NCBI RefSeq assembly: GCF_901709675.1
Contig: NC_051102.1
Coordinates: 4,871,412-4,935,411, forward strand
Reading direction: 5' to 3'
From: Syngnathus acus
Lineage: Eukaryota; Chordata; Actinopteri; Syngnathiformes; Syngnathidae
DNA length: 64,000 nt
A program made the position numbers and the translations under genes. The stretch's first letter is position 1. Each line of letters opens with the position of its first letter. Below are positions 1-14,559 of this stretch, one piece after another. The notes beneath the pieces were generated by a model that was not told the DNA's origin, ran no database searches, and was given only the letters and a program-made list of their open reading frames with translations.

Positions 1-1555
1 GCTGTTGGCAAAAGCAACAAAGTGGACAATGCTCCGAGCCCCAATGTCAGGGAGCTCCCACATCACAATGTCAGGAATTCTGTCCATTGCGATCCCTCTT
101 TTCGGAGCCTGCCTGGAACATGATTGAGGACGGGGGGGCCCGCCTATCCAGATAAGACCCTCTTCCATCCACACGAGGTTTATTTAGGGGTTTAGGAGAT
201 AAAGGCTGACAATGTTGGAACATGGGCCTTGATAGGCCCAGAGCTGTAAGGCTCAAGACAAATGACAGCAGGGGGGGGGGGGGGGGGGGGGGGGGGCTTT
301 GTGACAAGAAAAGCCACGACAGTGCTGCGCTACTCACAAAGACACTCAAAGTACAGAAAATGAGCACCATTGAGTATTCTGGTGGAAGCTATTACTCATA
401 AGCTAGCACGCTTGGCTGCTTTATGAGCCTTCAGAAACATGAGTCTTCAGCGCACATAATTTTGGTTTATGGCTAAGAGAGCTGGAGCACACACCCTGCT
501 ACCTCGGAGTAGCCTGCCTTGTCTCAACCATCGCGCGGCCGAACGGCTTTGGGACACACCGAGGGAACTCGGGGGGCCGGTCCAAAGACAAGAGCTTATT
601 TGATTAGGATGGAATTTTATTAAACGGTGGGCGGGGTCGCGCGGTCGCGCGGCCGCTCGGCAAAAGGCCTCCATTCATCGATCAAGGCAGATTGCGGCGA
701 GGGGGTGAGAAAAAAAAAAAGGGGGGGGGGGGGGGGGACAACAAGCTTGTGTGCAAGGCTGCCAGCCAACAGGATGGGAGGTCACAGACCAAGTGGCTTT
801 TATTTGCGTGATGTACAGTAAGCCATGCAGGGGGGTGGATTTGTATGCAACAAGTGTTACTTTTTGAGTGAAACTAATGCATTGTCACGTATCAGTACTC
901 CATATTGCAAATCACTCAAATGTAAATACTTAGTGAAAGACCACGCTGGAGTCCCCCATGGCTCTTTCATCTTTTGAAAGTTCAGGCATGAGGAACTCGT
1001 AAAACTACACATGCTAAGGATACTAAAACATAAGATTGATTTTGTACTGGATCTCGTTTGATTGTGTAGATGAGCCTAATATAGTGGTTGCTCAAGTATG
1101 TAAACACATTTAAGGAGACTCACTTGCAAGCCTGCCACCCACCCACATGTCAAAGGTAGTTAGGGGTGCTGGTCATGACGTCACAAACCACTATGAGTTG
1201 GTTGTGATTTGTTGTTCAAAGAATAGTAGATGTTCCTCTCTAGTCGTAACATGGTCAAGCACGGTCTAAAATATATTTAAGGCTTACTTTTGCAACACAA
1301 TCTGTCCATTGATTCAACTTAACGGAAACTTTTCCCCCAAAGTAGCAACTTGTTTGTTGTCTTATTAAAATGAGCAAAAGGGCCAAATAGACGTTAGGTT
1401 TCAATCGTAATAAATAAAACGCTCACGTTCAGAGAGAAAGTGAGGTACTCAATTTTGTTCTGTCAGAGCTGAGGGAGACTTTTTCGAAAATAATTTTGAG
1501 CTGAAGCCCGAATGGCTGCCTCGCTGCTTAGCCAGCTAGCAGGCTCCAAACTTAC
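1..1555 (-). other. rock1: rock1 intron 1 (part)
   Basis: This is intronic sequence downstream, on the minus strand, of the rock1 first coding exon, whose donor (GTAAG on the minus strand) reads from 1555 leftwards. I see no second rock1 exon here. It contains a 26-base pure G run at 271-296 and an A-then-G run at about 709-737. No other gene is recognisable. Confidence 0.75.
271..296. repeat. 26-base pure G homopolymer
   Basis: An uninterrupted G run lies in rock1 intron 1, one of several long G/C homopolymers in the window (also about 721-737, 3255-3275, 15767-15782 and 33212-33235). Length may be inexact because such runs are hard to sequence. Confidence 0.9.
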
Positions 1556-1648
1556 CAGAAGACAATCGGTGTTGATCTCCGACTTGGGGTCCTTCAACAT
1601 GGCGTCGATTTTTCCAAACCGAGCCTCCAGACTTTCTCCGGAAGACAT
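1556..1648 (-). CDS. rock1: Rho-associated kinase 1, first coding exon (partial gene)
   Basis: This is the first coding exon of the Rho-activated serine/threonine kinase ROCK1, which phosphorylates myosin phosphatase subunit and LIM kinase to drive actomyosin contraction. The 31 codons starting at 1648 begin MSSGESLEARFGK and end DPKSEINTDCLL. They align without gaps to the ROCK1 amino terminus (MSTGDSFETRFEK...DPKSEVNSDCLL in mammals), and the exon ends at the same residue, followed by a GTAAG donor in phase 0. ROCK2 begins quite differently, so rock1 is preferred. The kinase domain, coiled coil and PH domain must lie beyond the left edge. An in-frame ATG lies upstream at 1711, but the family start and an A at -3 favour 1648. 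The neighbouring greb1l on the opposite strand matches human ROCK1-GREB1L synteny. Confidence 0.9.
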
Positions 1649-2450
1649 GTTTAGCGTAAAAATTAAGTCGCCCCCGTGTCTTGCTTTGAAGGAAACAAAA
1701 AAGGGAGGCAAACGGAATGGCTAGCTAGCGTTAGCCGCCAGCGGTAGCTCGCTAGCTAGCTAGCCCGATGTTCGTTTGTTGTTTTTTTCCCCCTTTCTTC
1801 GTGGGAACTTTTAAAGACAATACATCGTTCTCCTCGAGCTTGCACACGAGATAAAACGTTGTAGGTTCCGCTGTATGTACAAAAGCCACATCTTCTGTTA
1901 TTATACAGTCTAGTATAGTCCCTCTCCAAATGTGTCTGGCAAACAACTTTCAGGGGCAACGCGACGGCCGAAGATTAGTCAGCCTCCGCGCAGGATGCCC
2001 GCAGCGGAGAAGGGCTTCAAACGTCGCTGCATCCGAACAACAACAAAAATGCATTTAAAACATCGGCCGAGTTAGTCCGGGCCCGTTCCCAAGTCCTCGA
2101 AAGAGAGGGCGACCAAAACTTTCGTGACAGCTCAAAAAAAGAAGTGGTGGGGAACGGGAGGGGAAAAAAAACTTCTGCTTCTTTCCAAATTTCGAGCAAG
2201 TCTTTTTATCGGTAAAAATCCTTCCGCCGCCGTCGCTGTCACCGATTGTCAACCGTGTCCGGGTCCCACCGATGTGATTTCTCCGATCCGGCTCGCACAA
2301 GCAGAGGATTCCGGGGTGTTTTTAGTCACCGATGTGTGGAAAGCAGCAGACGATGCCCCGATTTTGTTCCGCAGGCTGGCCAACATGTCCGCCTTCCTGT
2401 TCAAACACTCCGGAGAGGAGCCACTTCAAATGTCAACAAGTGCGCATGCG
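1649..2450 (-). promoter_or_regulatory. rock1: Probable rock1 5' UTR and promoter region
   Basis: Upstream of the rock1 start the sequence becomes CpG-richer, and it contains a stretch built of GCTAGC units at about 1717-1765. I see no clear TATA box. The 150-residue and 147-residue open frames crossing about 2124-2689 resemble no family and are treated as chance. The extent is a guess from position and base composition. Confidence 0.35.
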
Positions 2451-5400
2451 CCTTACCCAGGCAGGCGCACTGGAGTGCCCATGCTGCCGCTGCCGTCAAC
2501 AGGCAACACGTTGCTGCCACCCTGCCGCTGTTTATTGGGAAACAAAAACATGGATCTGCAAATATATATATATTGAAGACAATTGACATTTACACTAACA
2601 ATCAGCATAACCATATCGTATGTGAATATTCTCATTCATACGTCACGAATGGTCAATTTACAAATATTCTAATAAGACTGGACTTTTAATCGTATTGTTA
2701 AAATCGTATTAACATTTAACACAGTCAAATTTCGCCTCATAGCATTACATCTAACAGTAGCCATGACATGTTTTCATGCAAAGATGACAATTTTATTCTC
2801 ATCAAAATGACGGTCTCAAAATGACTCTTACATCGATTTTTCTCTGGTAACATTGTCAATATTATCACAACTTGACGAGTACATTTTCACTTTGTCTGTT
2901 TTCTCCGAATATGTTTTCCCTTACAACTACTATAGCGTGTGTTTTTTTTGTTTTTTTATTGGAACACCAGTAAATTGAGTTTTTTGACCACCAGAGGACG
3001 GTGTCGTGCAATTTAATTCAAGCCATTTGCGCCCATGCGCTTGAGATCTTTACAGGGGGTCCGCGCGCAACTTCGAGGGTGTCACGTCGTGCATCACGTG
3101 TGCACCGTAAAACGCTAATACAATGCAAATGCTCGTGCGTGACCATAGCACTGAATATGCAATTATGTGCGCGTGGACAATCAATAAATGCGCTCTCCCA
3201 CACTTGACGTCTGTCTATTAAAGCCTGTCTTTGCAATGCACGCGCACACTTCCACCCCCCCCCCCCCCCCCCCCCTACCCACACGCAATGTTCTCGAAGT
3301 AGAACTTATTGTACGCTCTTACGCTGTTGTTAAGGACGTACAGTCTCGATGACGTCACTCGCTCTCCTGATCAGTTGGGACAACTGGTGGCAGGAACTCA
3401 ACTCGCCCACCGCGGCCACGATTCGGAGAAGGAACGCAACACGAATGCAACGCAACGTCGCGTGGAGAAAGGTAGGCGTGCAAAAATACACGCGCACACC
3501 TGCACACGCATGATGCTCATGAGTTCGTTCTGCCGCTCCTGTGAAAACAGCGTCCAGTTCATCACGTTTCGGGTCTTGAAGCGCTTCCGGCTGGCCGCCG
3601 CTGCCTGTTGTGCGCGTTGACCAGAGCCGAATGCAAGCTTGCAAAGTTTGAGTCAAACTAGACGCGATTGCTTGAAGATCAAATCGAGCGGCATGCTTTT
3701 TGCGTTTTTTTTCCCAGTGCAATTGAGTGTATTTGCCTTTTTTTCTGTGCAAAAGGTGAAGCACCCTCTGCACCCCCCCTCCATTCCCCCTTCCCCCATT
3801 ACACGACGTGTTATTACTAGTGTCACACCAGTGTCATGGCGGAGCACTGCCAAATTTGTCATGTCGACAGAGCGCTGCCTCGCAGTTTTCAGGTCCGAGG
3901 TTAAAATCTCGTTTGCACGTTCTCCCGTGTTCAATAAATGAGATGATTTGACAGTAGAAGCACATGTGTGGGGACTTTAAGTTTGGAACCTGAGGGTCAA
4001 GTCTTGTTGAGGCCAAAGTGTAAAATTGACTGGTTGTTGAAGAGATGCTACTCTGCTTCTTGGTTACTATTGATGTGCTCTTTAGTCACCGTGTGCACCG
4101 TTCCGCTAGAGATGCAACACTGTTTGAATGCCCTTAAACTCTCTCGGCTTGGATGTGTGTGATTAGGTTCTGTGTATGGCACGTTACACAAAATATATCA
4201 ACAAATTTCAATTTCTTCTTGATAAGCCATTATATCCAGAACAGTACATAATCGTCAGCGTATCTTCCAAATTTAAAACAGAAAGAATGAAATAACTCCC
4301 TGATTCTCTATAGTAAATCATTTTCCAAAATTTCAAAATAAGTGAAATGTTAAACTTATCTTTGTATTTATTTAAATAGTCAAATATACAACAAGGGGGG
4401 GAAAAAAACATGTATCAGGTCAATTCCTAGTTTGTTGGAGCAGCAATAGTGGCAAAAAGATCTTCAAGTCTACAGCTAGGCTCCAACTTGACATCTAAGG
4501 GCCGTACGTGGCCCGAAGGCCTTGAGTTTGGCACCCACCCGAATGTCTTGATTTACACGCCGCCAAGCGTTCCTATGGCTGCCCCGCAGGCTATAGTGTC
4601 GAAACAAGCTCGGGCTCCTCAGATAAAGTCATATCAGATAAGAGCTAGCTAGCAAGAGAGATGCTCTGTGGCTGTAATTACAGGCAAACCAGTCGGTCTT
4701 CACCGAGCCTAATCTGCCATTCCACGCGGCCGCTGTCCTAAAGGTTGCATTCCTCGTCCCAGACTCCCCCGCTCGTCCTCCTCTCCTTGTTTGTAATTTG
4801 TGAATACCTCAGGAGCTTAAATGTGCACACAGAGCCAGACTGACGCAGACGATACATTGCATTGCTCGTTCAAGTCGGCCATTGTTGTTGATCGATTTGA
4901 ATCGTAAAGGCAAAGCTAATTCAATTCAGCCGAGAATTCGTGGATTTGCCAAATGAACCATTTCTACAATTAAGAATAGCAAAGCGCAGTGCTTGGCTGT
5001 AACCAGCAGAGGCGCTGTTGCTTCAATTTCAACAAGTTACATGAAGAAGAACCTGCTTATAGAGCTAAATCTATCAATGCATCCTGGGAGCACAATTCTC
5101 ATCACTAATATATGAATAATACAAAAAAATAATCAATGAATTGGTCCGGAGTGGAATTGCGCAGTTGGATGATGTTAATAACATGATCTTGTCATGACAT
5201 AGTCACACTGCTGCTGTTTGCTAACATGCATTGCACTTGCGTAAAAAGGCTTTCAAAATGATTCTGGAGTGGCCAACAAATGAGTGTAAGAACAAAAGCT
5301 CCACCAGGGAGAGTTACGGGGGTTAAGTGACTCTATGAAGGTTAGCGATATCATGTGAGCGCACGCTTGCTTGCTTGTTGGTTGGTTGGGTGGCCACCAT

Positions 5401-8400
5401 GCTGCATGCTGTCCGCCAGGACCAAGGCTGGAGGGGTCAGGGGCTCTGAACGCTGACCATCTGGCCCGTTGCGGGGGGGGGGGTTCCTCACTGGCCGTCT
5501 TTGTTCCCCTGCCAAACAATTGGGACTTAATCTGGGCAGAGATAAGTAAGGGTCTCTGTGAAATCGCTCACCGTGGCAGCTTTTGTCCCTTTAGCCTTGA
5601 AGGAGACATCTCTTTTAGCGTTGTTGCTAAGGGGTTTCCGGGCGGGGGGGAGCGAGCGGAGGGGCCTTCAGGTGTACCTTCTACCCATCGTCTTATGTGT
5701 TCATTTTTAAAACATGAGTCGTAAGTCATGCTTACATGCTTGAGTTGGGCACCTGAAATGAGAGAAGCCCTGTTGAATCATTTTGATTCATTAGCTCATT
5801 CATTTCATAAACTCTTTGGATCTGCGTGTCGAACAATTGGAACAAAATTCAAAGCTGCGGGTGGCACAATTGCAAAGCTCAACTTTCCAAATGAAAGTGA
5901 TCCTGCCCCTGCCACTTCCTGATATTGTAGAAAGACTTGGGTGGTACCGTTGGATTCCTCACCGTGAAGAACAAAGGGTGGATATTAAACTCCTCTCTAT
6001 ACGGATGGCCTCGGTTATTTCCAAAATGTCAACCTTGACTCTTACCAAACTCGTACAAGGACACGGATTGAAGAATTGGAACGCTAAAACAAAGGCTGCA
6101 GCAGCAGCAGCATTTCATGGCTGAGGAGGAAATTCATTCCAACTGAAGAAAGCAGAAGCTTCCAAAAATGCAGATCATCATTGTGACCTTTTAGGACTTT
6201 TTGCTCAATTGTTGTTTGCAAGTCTTGTTTAAAATAGCAGAAATGGTTTTATAATGAGCTCTCTTGTTATTGCTGTCTCCAATTGACGCTGCTTTGATAA
6301 TTCTCCCGTGCAGGCAAAGCTCCAAACGACTACGTGACATCCGCCCTCGCCTTGGCTAATTGTCACCAAGGGAACCGACGGCTTTGTTTAGTTTCCCTTT
6401 ATTACTCCCGAGCTCACATTTGGAAGAAAACATGGGCGTCCCATAATTTATCGTGTCTGTTGTGACATCACCGGGATGTGGATTTGCTATCATAACAAAA
6501 GGGGATGGATTACCGCACAGGAGCCGATTTGCTTTCTCTGTATTTTTGCATATTGATCCATAAAGGGCAAATCTATTACTCCCGACACCCTAGCTGATTA
6601 TTCGATGGCAAAACAAGCACGAGGGAGGTGGGCAGATGCTCCTCTTGATCCTTTCAGGAGCACTTAGTGCTGCAGATGGTACAAGGGCCAGCCGCACGGA
6701 TTAGCACTATTGTTTCACGTAATGAACAAAACAGGCGGTCCTTCAAGTCCTCATTCATCAGCTTTGGACATTAATTTTTAGTATGGTTCCCCCTCCCAAA
6801 CATCCGGATATCACTTTTTAAAATGAGTCATAAAGATTTTTTAGGCCCAAAAAATACATGTTTTTACACTAAGTAGAAATATTGGCAATTGTATTGTATT
6901 ATTCTTTTTTGGGGGTCAATGAAGCATATTTGGTGGGAATCAATATCAACTTCAAAAGCAATATGAACTCGTGGTCCATTAATTGTCAAGCGCTGACATT
7001 TGCTTTATGGTTTAGTGGAGCACGTCACTGCTGATGTGTGAGATGTTTTCCACCTGGATCAACACGCTTGTAAACTTTTAACCAGAGGTCAAGAATGCAA
7101 GGAACATTGCGTTCCTCACGTCCCCACGCTGCGCTAATATGACAGACAGACTTTGCCGGTAGACTTTTTCCTCGCCTGCAATATTAGCCCATATGCCGTG
7201 GCGAGTGTCCAAGGTCGTCCATCGAAGCGTGAAAGCGGAGGCGAGGCGCTGGCCGATAAGGTTCCAAGGGGAGGATGAGGAGTGACCACAATGGCACGTG
7301 TGGGAGGGAGGGGCCGGCCGGGCAGCTGGCATCCAGTTGAGCGAGTCGAAGCTTTTTGGGCCAAAAGCCTGTCGTACTGTATGAGGACCCACGACACGCT
7401 TGACAATTGGATCATTTAAGGCAATTCCACAAAGACCCGAGCCCTTCCCCCGGCTCAAAGGAGATGTCAAAGGTCTGTGACCCTTTCCGTAGATGAGCAT
7501 TGATCTCTTGGGGGGGGGGGGTCCTCCCGAAAGCCCACCACCACCATTTTCAGCTGATATAGCTTCGTTTCACCTGCAGGAAGCAGCTTTATTTGATTCC
7601 ATTAGCCAGCTCCGCAATGATGTATTAGCCAATTCATCCGTTTTGGCCAGCAGCAGTTTGTCATTTTGGAATCGCAGTCAATGAGACTTGTATGATGTTC
7701 AAGTGAGGATGGAACAGGTCTTTTTGCATCAGGATCCAACTATTTGATTGTATGCTTGACAAAAATTGGAAGTCGAATCAAGAGACGTGAATGAGAACAA
7801 TTGAATCATTTCAGCAAGTCAAAACTAGGGGGGGGGGGGCTGCGTGTGTGTGTGTGAGCCCACTTTTTCCCGCAATGACCTCCTGCCTCGTTCATCAGGG
7901 AGCTTTACCGCAACAAAAGTTAATGGGTCGCGCGTGTGATGGCATAACCAGGCCAAGCGGGCCTCTCACACATAACACAAACCTAGGGGCCTGCCTGCCG
8001 GGTTAATGAACCAAAGTAGTCGCTGTCCCGGGCCATTTGGTACCGGGCCACACAGGGTGACTGGTATTTGGTGCAAAAATGTCAGGCGGGGCTAATGAAA
8101 TCACTGTCGAGGACTGTGGCGGATGCCCTCGCATTTCTCTGGGCTTCTGACGTGCGCTCATGAAAAGCACTTAGTAATCTTATCCTCGCTTTTTGCCTTT
8201 GAGCCCTGGAAAGCATCCAACGGTGGATTGGCTTCTTGCAATGATCTGTTATAGAACAGTGTGTTCTCACGGGCTGTTCCGTCCGCCGTTTATCCGCTCC
8301 TCGCTCGCTCGCTGGCTGGCTCGGATGCCAGCCCCCAGAAGCGGCGGCCAGGCGGCAAGTACATGTTGTGCTTTAGCGCCGGCCGGCCGTATGGGAAAAT

Positions 8401-11400
8401 CTGTCTGGTGGATGGATGCTCATTGTTTTGGCTTGCCACGATTGTATTTGTCCCTCCAAGATAAACAAGTTAACGAGACTCACCACATTTTTCTTTATTA
8501 GATGGATTGTCACTTGAGAACTTTGTGTGTCAAAGCTACAATAAAAGAATGGGCTGTTCAATTCCTGATGACTCTTGTCACTTTTAGTTTTTGCACAAAG
8601 AGCAAATTTAAATGGGCTATTTGGAAGGGTCCTTCCAAAATGCTCTTTTCCGAACAGATTTGCTAGCAACCAATAGGATGTCTCAGCATGAATTAGGCCA
8701 AACGTGTCATTTTGGCCCAGCTATGGAAGATGAGTCCACCTAGCTGTGTCAAGGTAACAGCAGCATTGTCACCAGAAATCCCAAACAGGACATTCACTTT
8801 CCCTCGTAATGGAACACAAGGTCGCCCCGCCGCGTGTTGATGCTGCCAGCGTTTACGTGGGAGAGACTCGTCTGCCTGCGCACTTGATTCTTTTTTTTTT
8901 TTTTTCCCGTCAGCACTCACAGATCGTCCAAGGCTACGGTGACCAAGACCCAGGCCCACGCTGCGAGAACTCAACGTTCCGCTGAGCCAGGGGGAGGTCA
9001 TTATCTCTTTCTGGCTCTCTCCCTTTCTCTATCTTTTCCTTTCAATCACCCCCGAATGAGCGCTTGCAGGTCAAGCACCGCCAAAGGAAAACATGGAAAA
9101 TAATTCCGTATCGATCTATGTGCGGATCAGTGTATTGACTTGACGGATGGGGTCGATATGCTTCGAACCAGGGCGCAAGCTTTCCCGGAAGACCAATCAA
9201 AACAGAGAGTGCCGCAAATGGAAGCCAAAGCAAATGATTACTGTCCAATCAAAAGCATTTGCCTGCAAATTTTAGAATAAAAGAATTTCTACCATAGATT
9301 TTGTTATAGACGTATTGTCATATACAGACCAAAGTGAATTTTTCCTAAGTAGCTTGAAAATTTGTTTTCATTTACTCATTTTAAAATCTAAAGTGGCTGC
9401 ATTTGACGCAGTCCAAACCCAAATTGTCTGTGACGGTGGAAAGAAAGAATTCTGTTGTGTGCTCCCGGTATCTTCCATCATGGCGCCGCTCCTTTCTTGT
9501 TCCTCCTTGGGGCACCTTGTGAGTGACGCGTGGACAAAGAGGCCTCTCAGTGTCTGGACGCACGGGCCCTCCTCCCCCTTCCCTGCCGACTTCCTTCAGC
9601 GGAGCGGTCAGCCGGATCCATCACGTCCCTCTTCCTGACCCCGGCCGGGCATGCGCCATTGCTGCGTCAGCGGCGATCCGCCCCCGTTACAAACCGGGCT
9701 GATTAATAAGCACCAGGTTGCCCCCGGTGACGTGCTTAATTCCCGTCATGCATCAGCAGGAATCTTTTTGTCTTAATGGGACAATGGACGTGTGGATCCA
9801 AGGCTTTTGTTGGTGGGCTTGAACCCCCCCCTCCACTTCCACACACACACAGAACCTGGCTGATAGAGCAAAGTGACAGTAAACCTGAATGAAGGGCCTG
9901 TAGACCTCTTCATCCTGCAGACAGATGGACATTGTGAATGGAGGCTTAAGCCAAAGCAATACAATGGAATTGAAGTCATTTCACAGAGAAGAAGCCACCT
10001 TTGCTACGCCGCTTTTGGACCACCTTTCTTCCACTTCCACTTCTTAAACCGTTCATGTCGATTCATGGGAAACCTTTGTCACCTCGGTTACACAGTATGG
10101 AAGAAAAGACATATATATTAAAAATAATAATAATATTATAATTTGTTTTTATAGTAAGGGGGAGGGGGCCAAAAGGGGACTTGGGAAAATGGCAGCCACT
10201 GGTGCAAACTGGAACCTGACCCCTATGTGAGCTCTTCAGTCATCTGATAAGAGGCAATGTTTTGATAGTCTTGGCACGCTCAATGTGATGCACGGCTCTC
10301 TTTTTACACCCTCTAACAAATACCAGCAACACTTTACGGCCCGGGGGGTGCAAGGCCTGGTCAAGCGTCAACAAAGATCTGCTGTTAAGAGTAAAATATT
10401 CTCGAAAAACATTTGTTAAAAGAAAGAAGAAAAAAAAAAACGACACTAAGCTGAAATGCTTCTGTCCACTCCCCCCACCCAAATGAAACGTTCTGCTCAA
10501 CCCATCTTGCCCTTTACCATTGACCGACGTTTGACCACAACCACTGACAGGTTTACTGTATGAAATAGAACTCAGTTCAATATGGCAGCCCTGAATAAGT
10601 CCATAAAGGCATTAGGGTCCCGAGTGTGTGTGTGTGTGTGTGTTTGTGTGTGCGTTGTCCTGTCCTGGCCTGGCCTGGCGTTCAACCCGTCAGTGTTGTA
10701 AAATGCAGATTGGGTTCACTGACGGACGGGCCTTCTTGCTTTTTATTGCACAGTCACGAACAGCATTGTAAAGCAGCATTGCTGCCATGCACACCAAACG
10801 GGAACGGTTTTAAAAATCATCTTTATGTCCGCAACGAAATAGAAAGCAATCTAAGTAGATGAAAGTTTTTTTATTTTGCTTTGCAAAATGTAAACAAAGC
10901 TCGAGTTTTGGGGAGTCATCCGTCCCAAGGAAGTTTATCTAAAGTCCAGTGGTACAAAAACTGGAGGGGAAAAAAAAAACCTTCAAAATAATGTAAATCC
11001 AATTCATCCATTCGAGGCACCCCAAAATATGATCAAAAATACATTTAATCAAAAGTAACTATATCTTTACAAATCTGCGGAGAAATTAACATTTATCATC
11101 ACATTGTTGAAAGCTGAGAACTATTTGAAGAAATTAAAATTCCACTGGTCACATTTATTTATATTCCGGGAGTAAACAACCATATTAGTGTGTCAAAAGG
11201 TGTGCGTCTTTTGCTTGATGTTACATTTGCGGTCATCGGCCTGCACTGCGCGGCTCGCATTCAGCTGAAGGTTAAAAGCCGTGCCCTTCAACTTATGCGT
11301 GTGTGGCAAGGTCACCTCTTCCAATCAAAGCCAGTGAATTAGCCCCTCACTCCCACGCCCGCCGCCTCACCTCCAAATGAGCTTGACAACTGAACAGTAA

Positions 11401-14400
11401 ACTTTCATGGAGTCGTTCTAGTACTTCCACATTCGGGGGGGGGAAAAACAAAGTTTGAAAACAAACAAAACTGCTCTTTTAAGATTCTCACCTTGGTCCA
11501 TAAAATAAAATAATTGAAATGAATGAATCAAAATAAAAAAAAAATACAAATCGAAATTGCACTTTGAACATTTTCATTAACATGCCAAAACATTCTCTTT
11601 GGTGAAATAATTGTGGCAATCCCCTCCCAGCCCCCCCTGGTTTTGAAATGAGCTTTATAACTGGACAGTAAACTTCCAGTGGCTTAATGATGATGACTTC
11701 TTCATGTGTCCAAATGCTCCTTTTGTCCGGGCTTAAGACCCGCACCCACCCCCGCCCAACCCACCGACCCCCGCCCCTGAAACCCTTTTTCACCTTCCCA
11801 GAAACGGAGAAGGGCCCGGCCGGCCGACCGGCCGGCCAGGGCTATTATCCCCACACTGCGTCGCTGCTGACTTCAGCAATGGCATTCACGGGGAATGTTT
11901 GCCTTTGTTTGGCATGACCTTAGCTCATCTGCTATCCTCACTAGCGCACATTTGCACTTCAGGGCCCAGCAGGCGGTGTCGGGTCAGGGGTGAAGTGGGA
12001 CGAGGGGGGGGGGGGCTTTTTTTTATAAGGAAATGAGATCGGCGGACGGCAGTGCGAGTCCTCACGCGTCCTATCGTGGGAATTTGGCCATGGGCGGCCA
12101 TTTTTGTTTTGCTCGCTGTTTGTTTATTTGGTGACGATATGCGAGGTGAGACGTGTTAATTGGCACCTCGCTCGCTCGTCGAACTTCCTCTCCGCCCGCC
12201 CTCGCCTGATGCTCATTGCTCATTTGTGGATTTGTCAGTTGAACCTCATGCTCCTCATGTTGCAGTGTCAGAGCCGCCATGTGTTGTCACAGCTGTTAGA
12301 CCAAGACGCCCCCCCCCCCAAAAAAAACCACACCTGACAAACAGGGGTACAGTAAACAGTCACGCTTATTAGACCTTAGGGCAGCTTCACACCCACTTTG
12401 ACACCCCCCCTCCCATATTATGGCTAATTCCCAATAGGAATGTAAATAATGTTCCATATTGTTATTGGTTGTTTCAATTAAAAAAAAAATACTAAGGCCA
12501 CGTAGGATGTGATCCAGGATTTATTTATTTATTTTTTAGATAATGGTAGCCTAGTAAAGTGCTCTATTATTCGTCGGGCGGCTGCTGAGTCAGCTTAAAA
12601 ACAAAAACACTCGGCTCTCCCCTGGGAATCCCAGAGAGGAAGAAACCTTATGACATCATGTGACTCATCATTCCACAGGTGGCGGCGGAGATGCTTAACT
12701 CTTTGTGCGGGCGGGCCTTCAGCCAGGAAAGGGGGGGGTGCGGTGCTGAGGGACGGACGGCTTTAGGGGCGGGAAGCCATTCAATCCGCACTCTTTTGTT
12801 GTTGTTTTTTAAGGCTTACTCATTATCTGCGTTTTAAATGGTCTATTTAGGATGCTGCGGGAGGATGGGACTGTGGTAGGGGGCTTGGCAAAGTCAGGGG
12901 CTCGGCCGGGTGTAAATCACGGCGACAGCTCTTTTCCCATGGCTTGAACTTGCGCTCACGTTTTCTCCGAGATATATTATTAGCTGAAAAATGCCACAGC
13001 CAGACATTCTTTGGCAGTCAAACTCAAGCCTGCTGTTTGGTAAGAAAAAAAAAAAAAAAAAAACAAGCCGTGTGAAAGCCTCCCTCCCCCCACCCTTAAT
13101 GGAGGCAGCCATTGGTCGGCCGGCCGGCGTGGCATTTACAGCTGTTTCCCCTCGCGCTGACTTTGCCCCTCGTATAGCCATTGGAGGGGAGGTGCGAAGA
13201 GCCGCGCACGACTTGATTAAAACAACTGTTTGAGCACGTCCGCGGTAATGAACTGAAACATGGGCCTAATGCCATTTACTGTACACATTCAATTCTGGAT
13301 GGGATCCTTGTCATTGACTGATGCGGACGGGTAAATATTGGCACAAAGCTATAAAGTGCGCTTGCTCCCCCGCTGTCCGGAATTTCTGTTTACCCGACAA
13401 ATTCTTGACTCGGCTCATTAGCGGACAGGAAGGCCGCACACAAAGAGGCCTTAGTGTTGAAAAGTAGTCCAAAATACTGCACAATGGGAACTTGGCAACG
13501 GGACTCATCAACAGGGTCACTATAAAGTGTGACCTCACAAACACTCAGGCATCATGCAAACATGGCAGAAGAATTATTAAAAGTGGCTTTCTTTCATTTT
13601 GGTTGTATGTGATGTGGGACTGAGTGTCTTTTTTTTTTTTTCACGTGTAATCTCTCACTATCCACAAATGAGAGGCCATCATACAACGTCACTAAAAAGA
13701 AATGGAAAGAAGACTCACTTGCACGCTGCTTCCTTCCAGTTGTCTATTTGCCACTCCCAGTTGAGGTTTACTATAAAAGCAACAAGAAGCGAACAATTTC
13801 AAGGTCACCAAAGCAGGTCATTTCCAAGATGCTAAAACCTATAGACGTGCTAACGGGTATTTGGCATACATGTTATGCTCATTTCCAAATAAGCAAATGT
13901 ATGGGGTGCAAATATGATTGTTGGGCCTCAGCGGAGGTTGATTGAGCACCACTCAATTGCATCATCTGTAATGGAGTGGCATTGTGCCGCGCGTGTCATT
14001 TGGCACGGCGAGATGAGCTCATTAAATCCCTCATTCTGCCTGTCGCTCGTTTCCGTTTATTTATTTTGTAGAGGATGACTCAGTGGTATTTATAGCAGTG
14101 GAGTGAAAGCCACTGATTTTAAGCCTTCTTTTCTTGATGTGGGGGTCAATCCCGGCCGTGGTGACAAAATGCTGCCTGACATTCCGACTGCTGACAGATT
14201 CAACATCACCCCCAATTCCCGCCCTCTGAAATAAAAGCTTAAATTGGTTCCATCCAAAGTCACACCCTCCCGTCGTCGCCCTCCATTCACCAAACTTGAC
14301 ACAGTGGCCTACGCTGGCGCGCAGGGGTTGGGGGGGTCACGCGTGGCAGTCCCCCCCCCCTCCTCGTCACTCCCCTCTTTTAAACATCTTTCTTTCCTTG

Positions 14401-14559
14401 ACCCCCCCCACCCACCCCTTCCACCACCCACCTCTGCCTTAGCAGAACATCTGTCACCACAGGGGCTCAGATGAATGCATTCTACTCCTCCTCCTTGGCA
14501 AATGGCACAGGCAGTTCAGAGGAGGGCACCTCGGGGGAGTAGGGGGGAGCAGGGGGAGG
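2451..14559. other. Intergenic interval between divergent rock1 and greb1l
   Basis: I see no recognisable protein-coding exon, tRNA or complete transposon here. Simple repeats include a C run at about 3255-3275, short G runs near 5474, 7510, 7830 and 12005, an A run near 13046-13062 and a TG repeat at about 10624-10652. Stretches such as 6290-6430 and 9640-9780 have mixed composition with homeobox-like TGATTAAT and TAATTGTC words and could be conserved noncoding elements. That cannot be decided without alignment. Part of this interval may be greb1l 5' noncoding intron. Confidence 0.5.

Noticed and set aside
1649-1711. Earlier in-frame ATG for rock1
   Set aside because: The 21 added residues are unlike any ROCK1 amino terminus, whereas the ATG at 1648 matches the family start exactly in length to the first exon end.
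2124-2689. Two overlapping open frames of 150 and 147 codons upstream of rock1
   Set aside because: No recognisable domain, and they overlap each other in a GC-rich promoter-like region, so they are best taken as chance.
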